Below, piece after piece: positions 1 to 7,890 of a DNA stretch of 42,495 nt (the first letter of the stretch is position 1; every line of letters starts with the position of its first letter). Location: the NCBI GenBank assembly GCA_002839765.1, contig PGYR01000035.1, positions 1 to 42,495 on the forward strand. Reading direction: 5' to 3'. Under the pieces are notes generated by a model. The model was given only the letters and a program-made list of their open reading frames with translations. It did no database searches and had not been told where the DNA came from. Source of the DNA: Ignavibacteriae bacterium HGW-Ignavibacteriae-4 (GTDB lineage: Bacteria > Bacteroidota > Ignavibacteria > Kapaibacteriales > UBA2268). A program made the translations under genes and the position numbers.

Positions 1-171
1 GAGCGGATTCCCAGACTTATCATTTACAAAACCAACTAGCTTTGCTGTGCCATAAGTTTCGGTAATAACTTTAGGAGTGTATTCATTGCCCGGTGCTACG
101 ATATCGCCTTCATCTTTTTTACAAGAGTTTATAGCAAGTATAAATAGGAATAGAAATAGTATTTTTTTCAT
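1..171 (-). CDS. Lipoprotein, 5' part only (cut by window start)
   Basis: Only the first 57 codons lie in the window; the reading frame is open at base 1. The product begins MKKILFLFLFILAINSC, a lipoprotein signal peptide with Cys17 as the likely lipidated residue. It is followed by a charged KKDEGD stretch like the export signals of Bacteroidota surface lipoproteins. The visible mature part (…TAKLVGFVNDKSGNPL) resembles the start of a carboxypeptidase-regulatory-like beta-sandwich, a fold often found at the N-terminus of surface proteins, but too little is present to assign a function. It is transcribed divergently from the permease gene at 311. No promoter motif could be fixed in the 139-base gap. 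Confidence 0.75.
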   Translation of the reverse strand, partial: MKKILFLFLFILAINSCKKDEGDIVAPGNEYTPKVITETYGTAKLVGFVNDKSGNPL

Positions 172-310
172 TTTTAACTCAAAATTGTTGTTTACTAACT
201 GTATAAATTAGTAATAAATCTATAATATAAAAATTTTAAGGTGTTTGATTTCCGAAGAAATCATTATCTTATTTCCGATTCAGTTGAACAAATCAAAAAA
301 TTAGATAAAT

Positions 311-1084
311 ATGGAATTTGTACTAATAGTTCTAATTGCCTTTGTATCAAGCTTTATGACGTTTATGTCAGGGTTTGGATTAGGTACACTTTTGCTTCCA
401 GTTTTTGCACTCTATTTTCCTATTCATATTGCCATTGCTATGACAGCAATAGTTCATCTGATGAATAATCTATTCAAATCATTTCTAATGAAGAAGCACG
501 TTGATTGGAAAGTAGTGCTAATCTTTGGTGTTCCATCTATGATATTCGCTATCCTAGGCGCAAGTATATTAAACGCATTGATAAATTATGACATTCAGTA
601 TAATTATTTACTGTTTGGATATGAATTGACAACTACACCGATTAATATAACAATCGCATCACTTATGATTATATTCGCTTTCTTTGACATTGTTCCCAGA
701 TTACAAGAAATAACTATTTCGAAGAAAGCATTACCAATAGGTGGAGCTCTCAGTGGTTTTTTTGGTGGTCTTTCTGGACACCAAGGCGCACTAAGAAGTA
801 CATTCTTAATAAAAGCAAAAATGCCCAAAGAAGTTTATATAGCTACTGGTATTATAATTTCACTAATGGTTGATGTTTCAAGACTTTTCATTTACGGCTT
901 TGGCAGAATAGCCACAGGAATAGAGGATAACTGGCAACTTTTAATTGCTGCTGTACTATCAGCTTTTATAGGTGCTGTGATTGGTAAATACTTTTTAAAG
1001 AAAATAACTATTGATTTTATTCGAATATTAATTGGTACTTTTCTTATATTAGTGTCTATCGCAATTGGACTAGGCGTGATTTAA
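311..1084 (+). CDS. TauE/SafE-family sulfite/anion exporter permease
   Basis: A 257-residue, very hydrophobic protein with about eight predicted membrane segments and little else. Length and layout fit the TauE/SafE family (UPF0721), inner-membrane permeases linked to export of sulfite, sulfoacetate or other organic anions. The glycine-rich loop GGALSGFFGGLSGHQGALRS at about residues 144-163 matches the conserved central loop of this family. The start at 311 places a hydrophobic helix directly at the N-terminus; no Shine-Dalgarno is visible. The acs gene begins 21 bases after its stop on the same strand, so the two are probably co-transcribed. That could hint at transport of a small organic anion, but the substrate cannot be read from sequence. 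Confidence 0.8.
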   Translation: MEFVLIVLIAFVSSFMTFMSGFGLGTLLLPVFALYFPIHIAIAMTAIVHLMNNLFKSFLMKKHVDWKVVLIFGVPSMIFAILGASILNALINYDIQYNYLLFGYELTTTPINITIASLMIIFAFFDIVPRLQEITISKKALPIGGALSGFFGGLSGHQGALRSTFLIKAKMPKEVYIATGIIISLMVDVSRLFIYGFGRIATGIEDNWQLLIAAVLSAFIGAVIGKYFLKKITIDFIRILIGTFLILVSIAIGLGVI

Positions 1085-1105
1085 TCAAAAAAATATAGAA
1101 TAAAA

Positions 1106-2983
1106 ATGATTCAAAAATTATATAACCCTTCGCAAAAAGTATTAGATAAAGCTCATATAAAAGATTGGGACAAGTTAAACGATTCAGCTCAAGCTAATCC
1201 AGAACAATTCTGGACTGGTATGGCAAATGAACTTCATTGGCATAAGAAGTGGGATAAATACATAGACGTTTCGAATGCACCTTTTTATAAATTCTTTGTT
1301 GGTGCACAGACTAATATAACTTACAATTGTCTTGATGTTCACTTAACGACAGCTAACCGAAATAAGATTGCTTATATATGGGAATCGGAGCAAGGGGAGA
1401 CAAAGTCCGTTTCTTACTTCGCTTTGCATAGAGAGGTAAGTAAGTTCTCCAATGTACTAAAGAGCTTCGGAGTTAAGAAAGGAGATAGAGTTACTATATA
1501 TATGGGTAGGGTGATGGAACAGGTCATTGCTATGCTAGCGTGTGCTAGAATAGGTGCCGTTCACTCTGTTGTATATGGTGGATTCTCTACAGAAGCACTT
1601 CATGAGAGAATAGAAAATAGTAAATCGAAAGTTGTTATTACCTGCGACGGTTCTTACCAAAGAGGAAAAATAGTAGAGTTAAAGAAAATTGCAAATGAAG
1701 CTGCTGACCGTTCAGGTTATGTAGATACTATTATTTGCGTGCAAAGAGTTAAAAATGAAGTAGAAATGGTAGCTGGTAGAGACCATTGGTATCATAAGTT
1801 AATGGAAATGCCAATAGCATCTTCAAAGTGCGAGGCCGAAATACTAGATGCAGAAGACCCACTATTTATGCTATATACATCAGGTACTACTGGCAAACCA
1901 AAGGCAATACTACACACGCACGGTGGTTATATGGTAGGTACTTATACTTCTCTAAAATATGTGTTCGATATTCAAGATGAAGATAGATATTGGTGTGCTG
2001 CCGATCCAGGTTGGATAACTGGGCACAGCTATATTGTATATGGACCTTTACTCAATGGGGCTACATCTATGATATACGAGGGTGCACCAAATTTCCCATA
2101 TCCTGACAGATGGTGGGCGATAATAGAGAAATATGGTATAAACATACTCTATACTGCACCGACTGCTATACGTGGACTTATGAGATACGGAGACGCTTGG
2201 CCTAAACGTCACGATTTATCATCACTGCGTTTACTCGGCTCAGTCGGTGAGCCAATAAACCCTGAAGCTTGGAGATGGTATCACGAGACAATAGGTAATG
2301 GCGAATGCCCTATTATGGATACGTGGTGGCAAACGGAAACAGGTATGTTTATGATAACACCTATGCCCACTGTTCCGCTCAAACCTGGTTCTGGTACTCG
2401 TCCATTCCCAGGAATATTAATGGATATTCTAGATGATGACGGTAATCCTGTAGCTAATGGGGAAGAAGGTAATCTAGTTATAAAGAATCCATGGCCATCT
2501 ATGATGCGAACTATATATGGCGATGACGAAAGATACAAAGCTCAATACTGGTCGAAATATCCAGGATACTACTTGACTGGTGATAGTGCAAAACGTGATG
2601 AAGATGGCTACTATTGGGTGATAGGTAGGGTAGATGATGTAATAAAAGTTAGCGGTTACCGATTAGGAACAGCCGAGATAGAATCTGCACTCGTAAGCCA
2701 CCCTTCCGTTGCAGAAGCTGCCGCAATTGGGCTACCGCATGAATTGAAGGGAAATGCCATTCATACTTATGTGATATTAGTGAACGGGGTAAACCCGACA
2801 GAAGAACTGAAACTAGAACTAATCCAACATGTCGGAAAAGAAGTAGGGCCAATTGCTAAACCACAATCTGTTGAGTTTGTTGACTCGCTACCTAAAACAA
2901 GAAGCGGTAAGATAATGCGTAGAGTACTTAAAGCAAAAGCACTAGGCGAAGACCCAGGAAATATCTCTACTCTTGATGATTAG
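1106..2983 (+). CDS. acs: Acetyl-CoA synthetase (AMP-forming)
   Basis: Cytosolic acetate:CoA ligase (EC 6.2.1.1), activating acetate through acetyl-AMP to acetyl-CoA. The 625-residue length is normal for the family (about 620-660). Visible motifs: the AMP-binding P-loop YTSGTTGKPKA near residue 257, the acetyl-CoA synthetase signature WCAADPGWITGHSY, the adenine-binding WWQTETG, and the C-terminal PKTRSGKIMRR. Lys602 in that last motif is the catalytic lysine that is reversibly acetylated and is reactivated by sirtuin deacetylases in well-studied species. A sirtuin gene lies at 19446 in this same window, though not adjacent. It follows the TauE-like permease by 21 bases and is followed by a weak hairpin at 3000-3020. 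Confidence 0.97.
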   Translation: MIQKLYNPSQKVLDKAHIKDWDKLNDSAQANPEQFWTGMANELHWHKKWDKYIDVSNAPFYKFFVGAQTNITYNCLDVHLTTANRNKIAYIWESEQGETKSVSYFALHREVSKFSNVLKSFGVKKGDRVTIYMGRVMEQVIAMLACARIGAVHSVVYGGFSTEALHERIENSKSKVVITCDGSYQRGKIVELKKIANEAADRSGYVDTIICVQRVKNEVEMVAGRDHWYHKLMEMPIASSKCEAEILDAEDPLFMLYTSGTTGKPKAILHTHGGYMVGTYTSLKYVFDIQDEDRYWCAADPGWITGHSYIVYGPLLNGATSMIYEGAPNFPYPDRWWAIIEKYGINILYTAPTAIRGLMRYGDAWPKRHDLSSLRLLGSVGEPINPEAWRWYHETIGNGECPIMDTWWQTETGMFMITPMPTVPLKPGSGTRPFPGILMDILDDDGNPVANGEEGNLVIKNPWPSMMRTIYGDDERYKAQYWSKYPGYYLTGDSAKRDEDGYYWVIGRVDDVIKVSGYRLGTAEIESALVSHPSVAEAAAIGLPHELKGNAIHTYVILVNGVNPTEELKLELIQHVGKEVGPIAKPQSVEFVDSLPKTRSGKIMRRVLKAKALGEDPGNISTLDD

Positions 2984-2999
2984 GAAGCGTTTTGAAAAG

Positions 3000-3020
3000 C
3001 CCTCTTGAATTTTAAGAGGG
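3000..3020 (+). terminator. Candidate terminator hairpin after acs
   Basis: Perfect 7-bp inverted repeat CCCTCTT / AAGAGGG with a 7-base loop, 17 bases after the acs stop. The downstream run is T-rich but interrupted (TTGGGTGATTTATTTT), so it is a weak intrinsic terminator. The stronger hairpin at 3112-3143 may complete termination. Confidence 0.5.
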
Positions 3021-3111
3021 TTGGGTGATTTATTTTAAGGGTTAGTATTTAGTGCAAAAACCTGTACCATGCGAAGCCGAAATGAAAAGTCTAATATAAT
3101 CTGCAAATAAA

Positions 3112-3143
3112 AAAGCCCAAACTGATAGAACAGATTGGGCTTT
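3112..3143 (-). terminator. Strong hairpin terminator between convergent genes
   Basis: Inverted repeat AAAGCCCAA … TTGGGCTTT, with a further inner CTG/CAG pairing. Read on the minus strand, the stem is followed by TTTTTTATTTG, a good U-tract, about 40 bases after the stop of the small lipoprotein gene at 3183. It can also act as a second stop for transcription coming from acs. Confidence 0.75.
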
Positions 3144-3182
3144 AGATTTATAAAATTAATTTACTATTTCTTTTAAATAATC

Positions 3183-3611
3183 TTACCTAATTAGTGTTTC
3201 TGAATTGTTCGAATATTTCTTGAAACTAATTCTCCAGTATAAGTATTCATTTTTTTTAAATTTTACGCTATTACTTTCAATCTCCATTAAGACATCACGA
3301 AGTAAAGACAATGAATCCAAATTTAACTCTTTATTAATATCACCTATTTGCTGATCTTTTTCATTTATAATCCATTTAATAGTTGCTTTTTCAGCAAGTT
3401 GACTATCATTATTATTTATGATTTCAAATTCTACATCGTTTATATCTTTTATGATTTCATCTATATTATCTTTTGTGACGAAAACTAGCAACGTAGAATC
3501 TGTTAAATATACTAAATCCTCAACATATAAAGTAAATTTAGGTACTAATATTTCTGAGTCATTGCATGAACTAATAATTAACAAAGCTATTATTAATATT
3601 ATGTTTTTCAT
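3183..3611 (-). CDS. Small hypothetical lipoprotein
   Basis: A 142-residue protein beginning MKNIILIIALLIISSC, a clear lipoprotein signal peptide with Cys16 as the lipidation site. The acidic residues after it (NDSE) resemble the surface-export context of Bacteroidota lipoproteins. The rest is a charged, mostly soluble domain with a run of Asp/Glu/Asn (VEFEIINNNDSQLAEKATIK) and no family I recognise. It stands alone, with a strong terminator at 3112-3143 and a 176-base gap upstream. A TATTTTTG box (minus strand, 3680-3687) in that gap fits the -7 element but lacks an obvious -33 partner. Function unknown. Confidence 0.7.
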   Translation of the reverse strand: MKNIILIIALLIISSCNDSEILVPKFTLYVEDLVYLTDSTLLVFVTKDNIDEIIKDINDVEFEIINNNDSQLAEKATIKWIINEKDQQIGDINKELNLDSLSLLRDVLMEIESNSVKFKKNEYLYWRISFKKYSNNSETLIR

Positions 3612-3787
3612 TTTGATTACCCCATTAAGTTTCTTTCTTTAGTTCAATTATATATAATGTTAGAACTCTCATAATCCGGCAAAAATATAAAATTGGATTA
3701 ATTATGGATACATAATACTAAATAGATAAAAAATTTCATAATTATATTATTTTTTTCTGAGTAAAATTATAGATGTATCTTAATATA

Positions 3788-5134
3788 TCACTCAACTAAG
3801 AGTAAATACTTCATCTTTTCTAGTTCTTCAAAGTGATAAGGGAAATTCCCTTTTTGAAGTATAGTGATGTTGGTGGCAGCTACTTCTGAAAGTAGTTTAT
3901 AGATTGATTTGTCTTCTGTGTATAGTTCGTATTTCTTCGATGGATTATTGTTTAGATAATCGAGAATCTCATCTGAATTATCAGTTAGTATATAGCTTAA
4001 CTCACCTGATTTATTGAAATCAACGGAGATATCTATCTTTTTATCGAATCCATCTTCAGATTCTACTATAAAATTTAATTCTTTCTCATCGGTATTCTTA
4101 ATTAGGTTATCTATATCAATTTCTAATCGGTTAGATTCTTCCAAACTTTCGATTTTATAGACCTGTTTTTGGTCTGTTAGTACGCTAATACTAATCGTTC
4201 TATCTAACTTATTTTTGATACCCACATAAGTAATAAGTGCTCGGTGAGGTCTTAGAACTAATTTATTAGTTTTTGAAGTTGTTAAATCCTTAGCTTCAGC
4301 ATAACTCAATTGTATTTTCCTCAATGAACGCTCTACCGTGCCATTTAACTCAAATAAAGCAATAGTAAACTCTGGCTCTATTACTTTGTTCCTCTCTCCA
4401 AAAATATCATTTTCCCCAAGTACAAAGCTAACACCAACTGACAAATCAATAAAGTCAGTCTTCCAGCTAGTAAGGTTATCGAGATTGTCTGAGAATATAA
4501 AGCTATAAGATACTGATGGTTTTAGGAAAACCGTCTCGCTTTTGTTCATTGGAAATAAGCCATTGAATCCGATAGTAGCTCCTAGTTTTGAACTATTTGA
4601 AGGGATTGAAAACCGTTGCTCATTTCTAATTCTTGTGCCTTCCTCTTTGAAAATACCAGCATCTACAGGCTTTACTATCGTCTCTTTGCTGTGTATTTGA
4701 TAATCTGAGACAGGGGAGGTATATAGAATTCCAACTTCAACAGCAAATCTCTGACTTACTCTATATCCACCACCAAGTGTGAGGTTGATTGACTCTAAGT
4801 TATAATCAAAATAATGTTCAAATTCACCATCTACGGCTTGACCATTTATATTAATTACTTCTGGTTCATACTCTAAGAAAGTAGTGTTCTGGTGTCTATA
4901 TGCGGCCTTTAATCCTATGTAATAATCTCTATCGAAATAGTAATTATAGTAGCCACCAAGACCATAGTGGAATCCCATTTGGAAATCTTCTTGACCATAG
5001 AAATATGTTTGATTTTCAACTGATTCTAGTTTTGTGTATTCGAGGTTAGGCCCAGCTATTATATTTATCCCAGCTTCGCTTCCAGTCTGGCTGATAGGGA
5101 GAAGGAGATACAATATGTTCAGTATGGCAAGCAT
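3788..5134 (-). CDS. Outer-membrane beta-barrel protein with extra C-terminal domain
   Basis: A 448-residue exported protein. The first about 22 residues are hydrophobic and end near TGSEA, but the N-region lacks the usual Lys/Arg. Residues about 23-250 show alternating aromatic/polar strands typical of the porin-like barrels of Bacteroidota (FHYGLGGYYNYYFDRDYYIG, LGGGYRVSQRFAVEVGILY, FIDLSVGVSFVLGE). From about residue 255 a second, non-barrel part begins (FELNGTVERSLRKIQLSYAE) with charged beta-rich sequence, which I cannot assign. The start lies 6 bases after the ribE stop and in the same reading frame (TAA CCT ATT ATG), so it is the last gene of the rnr-ribE operon. No terminator was found downstream. 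Specific role unknown. Confidence 0.7.
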   Translation of the reverse strand: MLAILNILYLLLPISQTGSEAGINIIAGPNLEYTKLESVENQTYFYGQEDFQMGFHYGLGGYYNYYFDRDYYIGLKAAYRHQNTTFLEYEPEVININGQAVDGEFEHYFDYNLESINLTLGGGYRVSQRFAVEVGILYTSPVSDYQIHSKETIVKPVDAGIFKEEGTRIRNEQRFSIPSNSSKLGATIGFNGLFPMNKSETVFLKPSVSYSFIFSDNLDNLTSWKTDFIDLSVGVSFVLGENDIFGERNKVIEPEFTIALFELNGTVERSLRKIQLSYAEAKDLTTSKTNKLVLRPHRALITYVGIKNKLDRTISISVLTDQKQVYKIESLEESNRLEIDIDNLIKNTDEKELNFIVESEDGFDKKIDISVDFNKSGELSYILTDNSDEILDYLNNNPSKKYELYTEDKSIYKLLSEVAATNITILQKGNFPYHFEELEKMKYLLLVE

Positions 5135-5140
5135 AATAGG

Positions 5141-5734
5141 TTAATCTTTATACTTGAGCATATTCTCAACGTACTTTCCAATTATATCAAATTCCAGATT
5201 TACTCTGGTACCGGGTTGGAAATCCTTGAATGTAGTATATTCAAAAGTATGAGGGATAATAGCTACTGTGAATTTATTATCTTGTATTGTGGCAATAGTC
5301 AAACTAACACCATTGATAGTAATTGAACCTCTTTCAACTAAGTATTTTGCTGAGTTTTCTGGAATATCGAAAGTAAATAGCCAATTCTTTGTTTCTTTAA
5401 CTATGCTATGAACAGCTGTTGTAGTATCAGTATGACCTTGTACGTAATGCCCACCAAATCTATCACCTGCACTCATAGCTCGTTCCAAATTGACAGATGA
5501 ACCCAAAGCTAAATCTCCGAGGTTTGTTTTACGCATAGTCTCTTCAACTGCTGTGGCTTTGAAAGAGTTGTTTGTGAATGTTTCAACGGTTAAGCATACT
5601 CCATTCACACAAATTGAGTCATCTATATCAGCGTCTGCTAATATACTATTACATTCGATAACTAGCTCAACAGCTTCACCTGCTTTTTCAATCTTAGTTA
5701 TTTTCCCAACTTCTTCTATCAAACCTGTGAACAT
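5141..5734 (-). CDS. ribE: Riboflavin synthase, alpha subunit
   Basis: Catalyses dismutation of two 6,7-dimethyl-8-ribityllumazine molecules to riboflavin plus a pyrimidinedione (EC 2.5.1.9), the last step of riboflavin synthesis, in the cytosol. The 197-residue length is typical. It begins with the family signature MFTGLIEEVG and contains the two tandem lumazine-binding repeats: NGVCLTVE and GGHYVQGHTD in and after the N-terminal half, NGVSLTIA in the C-terminal half. Its ATG overlaps the RNase R stop by one base (TAATG), which suggests translational coupling. Other rib genes are not in this window. Riboflavin would feed FMN to the flavodoxin at 18143, but the two loci are not linked. Confidence 0.96.
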   Translation of the reverse strand: MFTGLIEEVGKITKIEKAGEAVELVIECNSILADADIDDSICVNGVCLTVETFTNNSFKATAVEETMRKTNLGDLALGSSVNLERAMSAGDRFGGHYVQGHTDTTTAVHSIVKETKNWLFTFDIPENSAKYLVERGSITINGVSLTIATIQDNKFTVAIIPHTFEYTTFKDFQPGTRVNLEFDIIGKYVENMLKYKD

Positions 5735-7890
5735 TATAACTTCTCAATAAATTCAAAATCAATTTGTGATTTACCAATGTTAATCTTTGCAATTTTTACT
5801 CTCAATCTAGTACCAATAGTGAATTCGGTTTTAGTTCGCTTACCTAGGAATTTCAGATTTTTCTCGTCAAATCGGTAATAATCATTTCCTAAATCTTTGA
5901 CATGCAGCAAACCTTCCACATTTAACTCGTCTAATATAAGGAATAATCCGAAATTAATAACACCAGTAACAGTACCGTTGTATTCATTCCCAACTTTATT
6001 ACGAACCATAATTACTGCAGCTAGTTTATTACTAGCTCTTTCCGCTTCCATAGACTTTCTCTCAGTAAGAGATATATGGTCTGAAACAGTTTTAGTAAAT
6101 GGTTTAAGGTAATCAATTCTAGATTTAGAAGCTTTACCATTAGATTTCATATACTCTTTGAGTAATCTATGAACTACCAAGTCGGCGTATCTTCTGATTG
6201 GAGATGTAAAGTGAGTGTAGTCTTCAAATCCTAGCCCGAAGTGACCATAATTTTTTTGTGAGTATATAGCTTTTGCCATAGAGCGTATTAATACTTGATT
6301 AATTACAGGTGAGTTCGGAGTATCTTCAAATTTATTAAGAATATTATTTATATCCTTAGCCCTTACTTCACTAACTTTTTTGAACTTATTACCAGTCAAA
6401 TGACTTATGAATTGGAATGCTTCATTAACTACAGCTCTATCTGGGTCTTCGTGTATTCTATAAATGAAGGGAAGAGTGTCTTTGTTACCAGCCTTTTTAC
6501 TTAATCCTTTTACAAATAATGTAACAGAACGATTAGCAAGCAACATAAACTCTTCAATCATTTGAGTGGATTTGGTAGCACTCTTTATATTACTTTTGAT
6601 AGGAATTCTATCTTCATTTAGTTCAAAACGAAGTTCAGAACTAGAGAAATTGATACCACCATTCTCAAATCTTTTTCTTCGTAGCTTTTGAGAAATTTCT
6701 GCTAGGGTTTGCATTAAAGCAGTATTGTCATCTTTACCACCATTTATTGTGTCTAGAGCTTCTTCATAGCTATATCTCTTTTTACTATTGATTAGAGTTT
6801 CGTGCAATTCATAGTGGATTAATTCATAATTGCTATCTAAAGTCATAAAGACAGAAAAAGCATTCCTATCTATGTTCGGCTTGAGTGAGCAAATATCATT
6901 CGAAAGTACCTCAGGTAGCATAGGCACAACTCTATCTACTAGATATGTGCTATTGCCCCTTTCTCGTGCCTCTATGTCTATCTCTGAGTTCTCTGGTACA
7001 TAGAAACTTACATCAGCTATGTGTACACCTAGAACTATATTATTATTTTCATCATACTCTAAAGAGATTGCATCATCGAAATCCTTTGCATCCGCTGGAT
7101 CAACTGTGATTATAAACTTATCTCTTATATCTTTTCTGCCCTTGCTTAATTTTGTTTCACTAGGGTCTTTTATTTGATTTGCTTCTTTTTGTACTTTGAT
7201 GGGGAATGTTTCATTTAGCTCATATTCATCTACAATCCTATTGAAAGCCGACCTTAAATCATCTATATTTTCGTTCACTACTTTTACCTTTACTTTTGGT
7301 GGCTTTTTCGGATTACTCCAATCTGTTAAGACTCCTTTGGCTTTTTTTCCTTCCAACAATCCTAAATCATCATGCCATTCTATTAAAAAATCATATCTAT
7401 ATTTATCAGGATTTGTTTTCAGATAGTATTCACCATCACTATATTCTACTGTTCCTTCTATATCACTGTTCTTTCTTTCTACTATATCTACTACTACACC
7501 GTATTGCTTACCTTTTTTAACATCATATAACTTTACCTTTACCTTATCACCATCCAAAGCAGTATAACTATGTTCATTATCTACATAGAATATGCTATTA
7601 TGCGAGTCATTCGTAACTACAACTGAGTGGCCTCTTTTGTAATTGTAGAAACCTTCAATTAAATCGGTAGAGTCATCAACTAAGCTGTATTTATTTTTAC
7701 TATTCTTAGTTATAAGATTATTCTCAGATAGGTCAATTAAGATTTCTTCTAAATCAGAAACTTCAATTCCATTAGAACTTGAGTCTAATTCTTTTAATAT
7801 CTGACTTATATTAAGCGGTTTAGCAGTATCTGATAATACTAGTAATAATTGGTCGGTGAGTTGTTCTTTATTCATATTATGAATAAACAC
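5734..7890 (-). CDS. rnr: Ribonuclease R (RNB-family 3'-5' exoribonuclease)
   Basis: Processive hydrolytic 3'-5' exoribonuclease able to degrade structured RNA; cytosolic. Domain order over 718 residues: N-terminal winged helix (about 6-70), cold-shock OB domains (about 75-230), RNB catalytic domain (about 245-590), S1 domain (about 630-715; YNGTVTGVINFGLFLILDE). The catalytic aspartates sit in VDPADAKDFDDA: Asp264, Asp270, Asp272 and Asp273 correspond to the metal-binding quartet of RNase II/R. Two starts are possible. ATG at 7890 overlaps the upstream gene by 14 bases; ATG at 7875 (MNKEQL) leaves a one-base gap to its stop and is the likelier start. Middle of a four-gene minus-strand operon. 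Confidence 0.95.
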   Translation of the reverse strand: MFIHNMNKEQLTDQLLLVLSDTAKPLNISQILKELDSSSNGIEVSDLEEILIDLSENNLITKNSKNKYSLVDDSTDLIEGFYNYKRGHSVVVTNDSHNSIFYVDNEHSYTALDGDKVKVKLYDVKKGKQYGVVVDIVERKNSDIEGTVEYSDGEYYLKTNPDKYRYDFLIEWHDDLGLLEGKKAKGVLTDWSNPKKPPKVKVKVVNENIDDLRSAFNRIVDEYELNETFPIKVQKEANQIKDPSETKLSKGRKDIRDKFIITVDPADAKDFDDAISLEYDENNNIVLGVHIADVSFYVPENSEIDIEARERGNSTYLVDRVVPMLPEVLSNDICSLKPNIDRNAFSVFMTLDSNYELIHYELHETLINSKKRYSYEEALDTINGGKDDNTALMQTLAEISQKLRRKRFENGGINFSSSELRFELNEDRIPIKSNIKSATKSTQMIEEFMLLANRSVTLFVKGLSKKAGNKDTLPFIYRIHEDPDRAVVNEAFQFISHLTGNKFKKVSEVRAKDINNILNKFEDTPNSPVINQVLIRSMAKAIYSQKNYGHFGLGFEDYTHFTSPIRRYADLVVHRLLKEYMKSNGKASKSRIDYLKPFTKTVSDHISLTERKSMEAERASNKLAAVIMVRNKVGNEYNGTVTGVINFGLFLILDELNVEGLLHVKDLGNDYYRFDEKNLKFLGKRTKTEFTIGTRLRVKIAKINIGKSQIDFEFIEKL

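Noticed and set aside
3021-3111. 90-base stretch between two terminator hairpins, considered as a small RNA gene
   Set aside because: No promoter-like TTTG/TAnnTTTG pair and no additional fold were found; simple intergenic spacing between convergent genes explains it.
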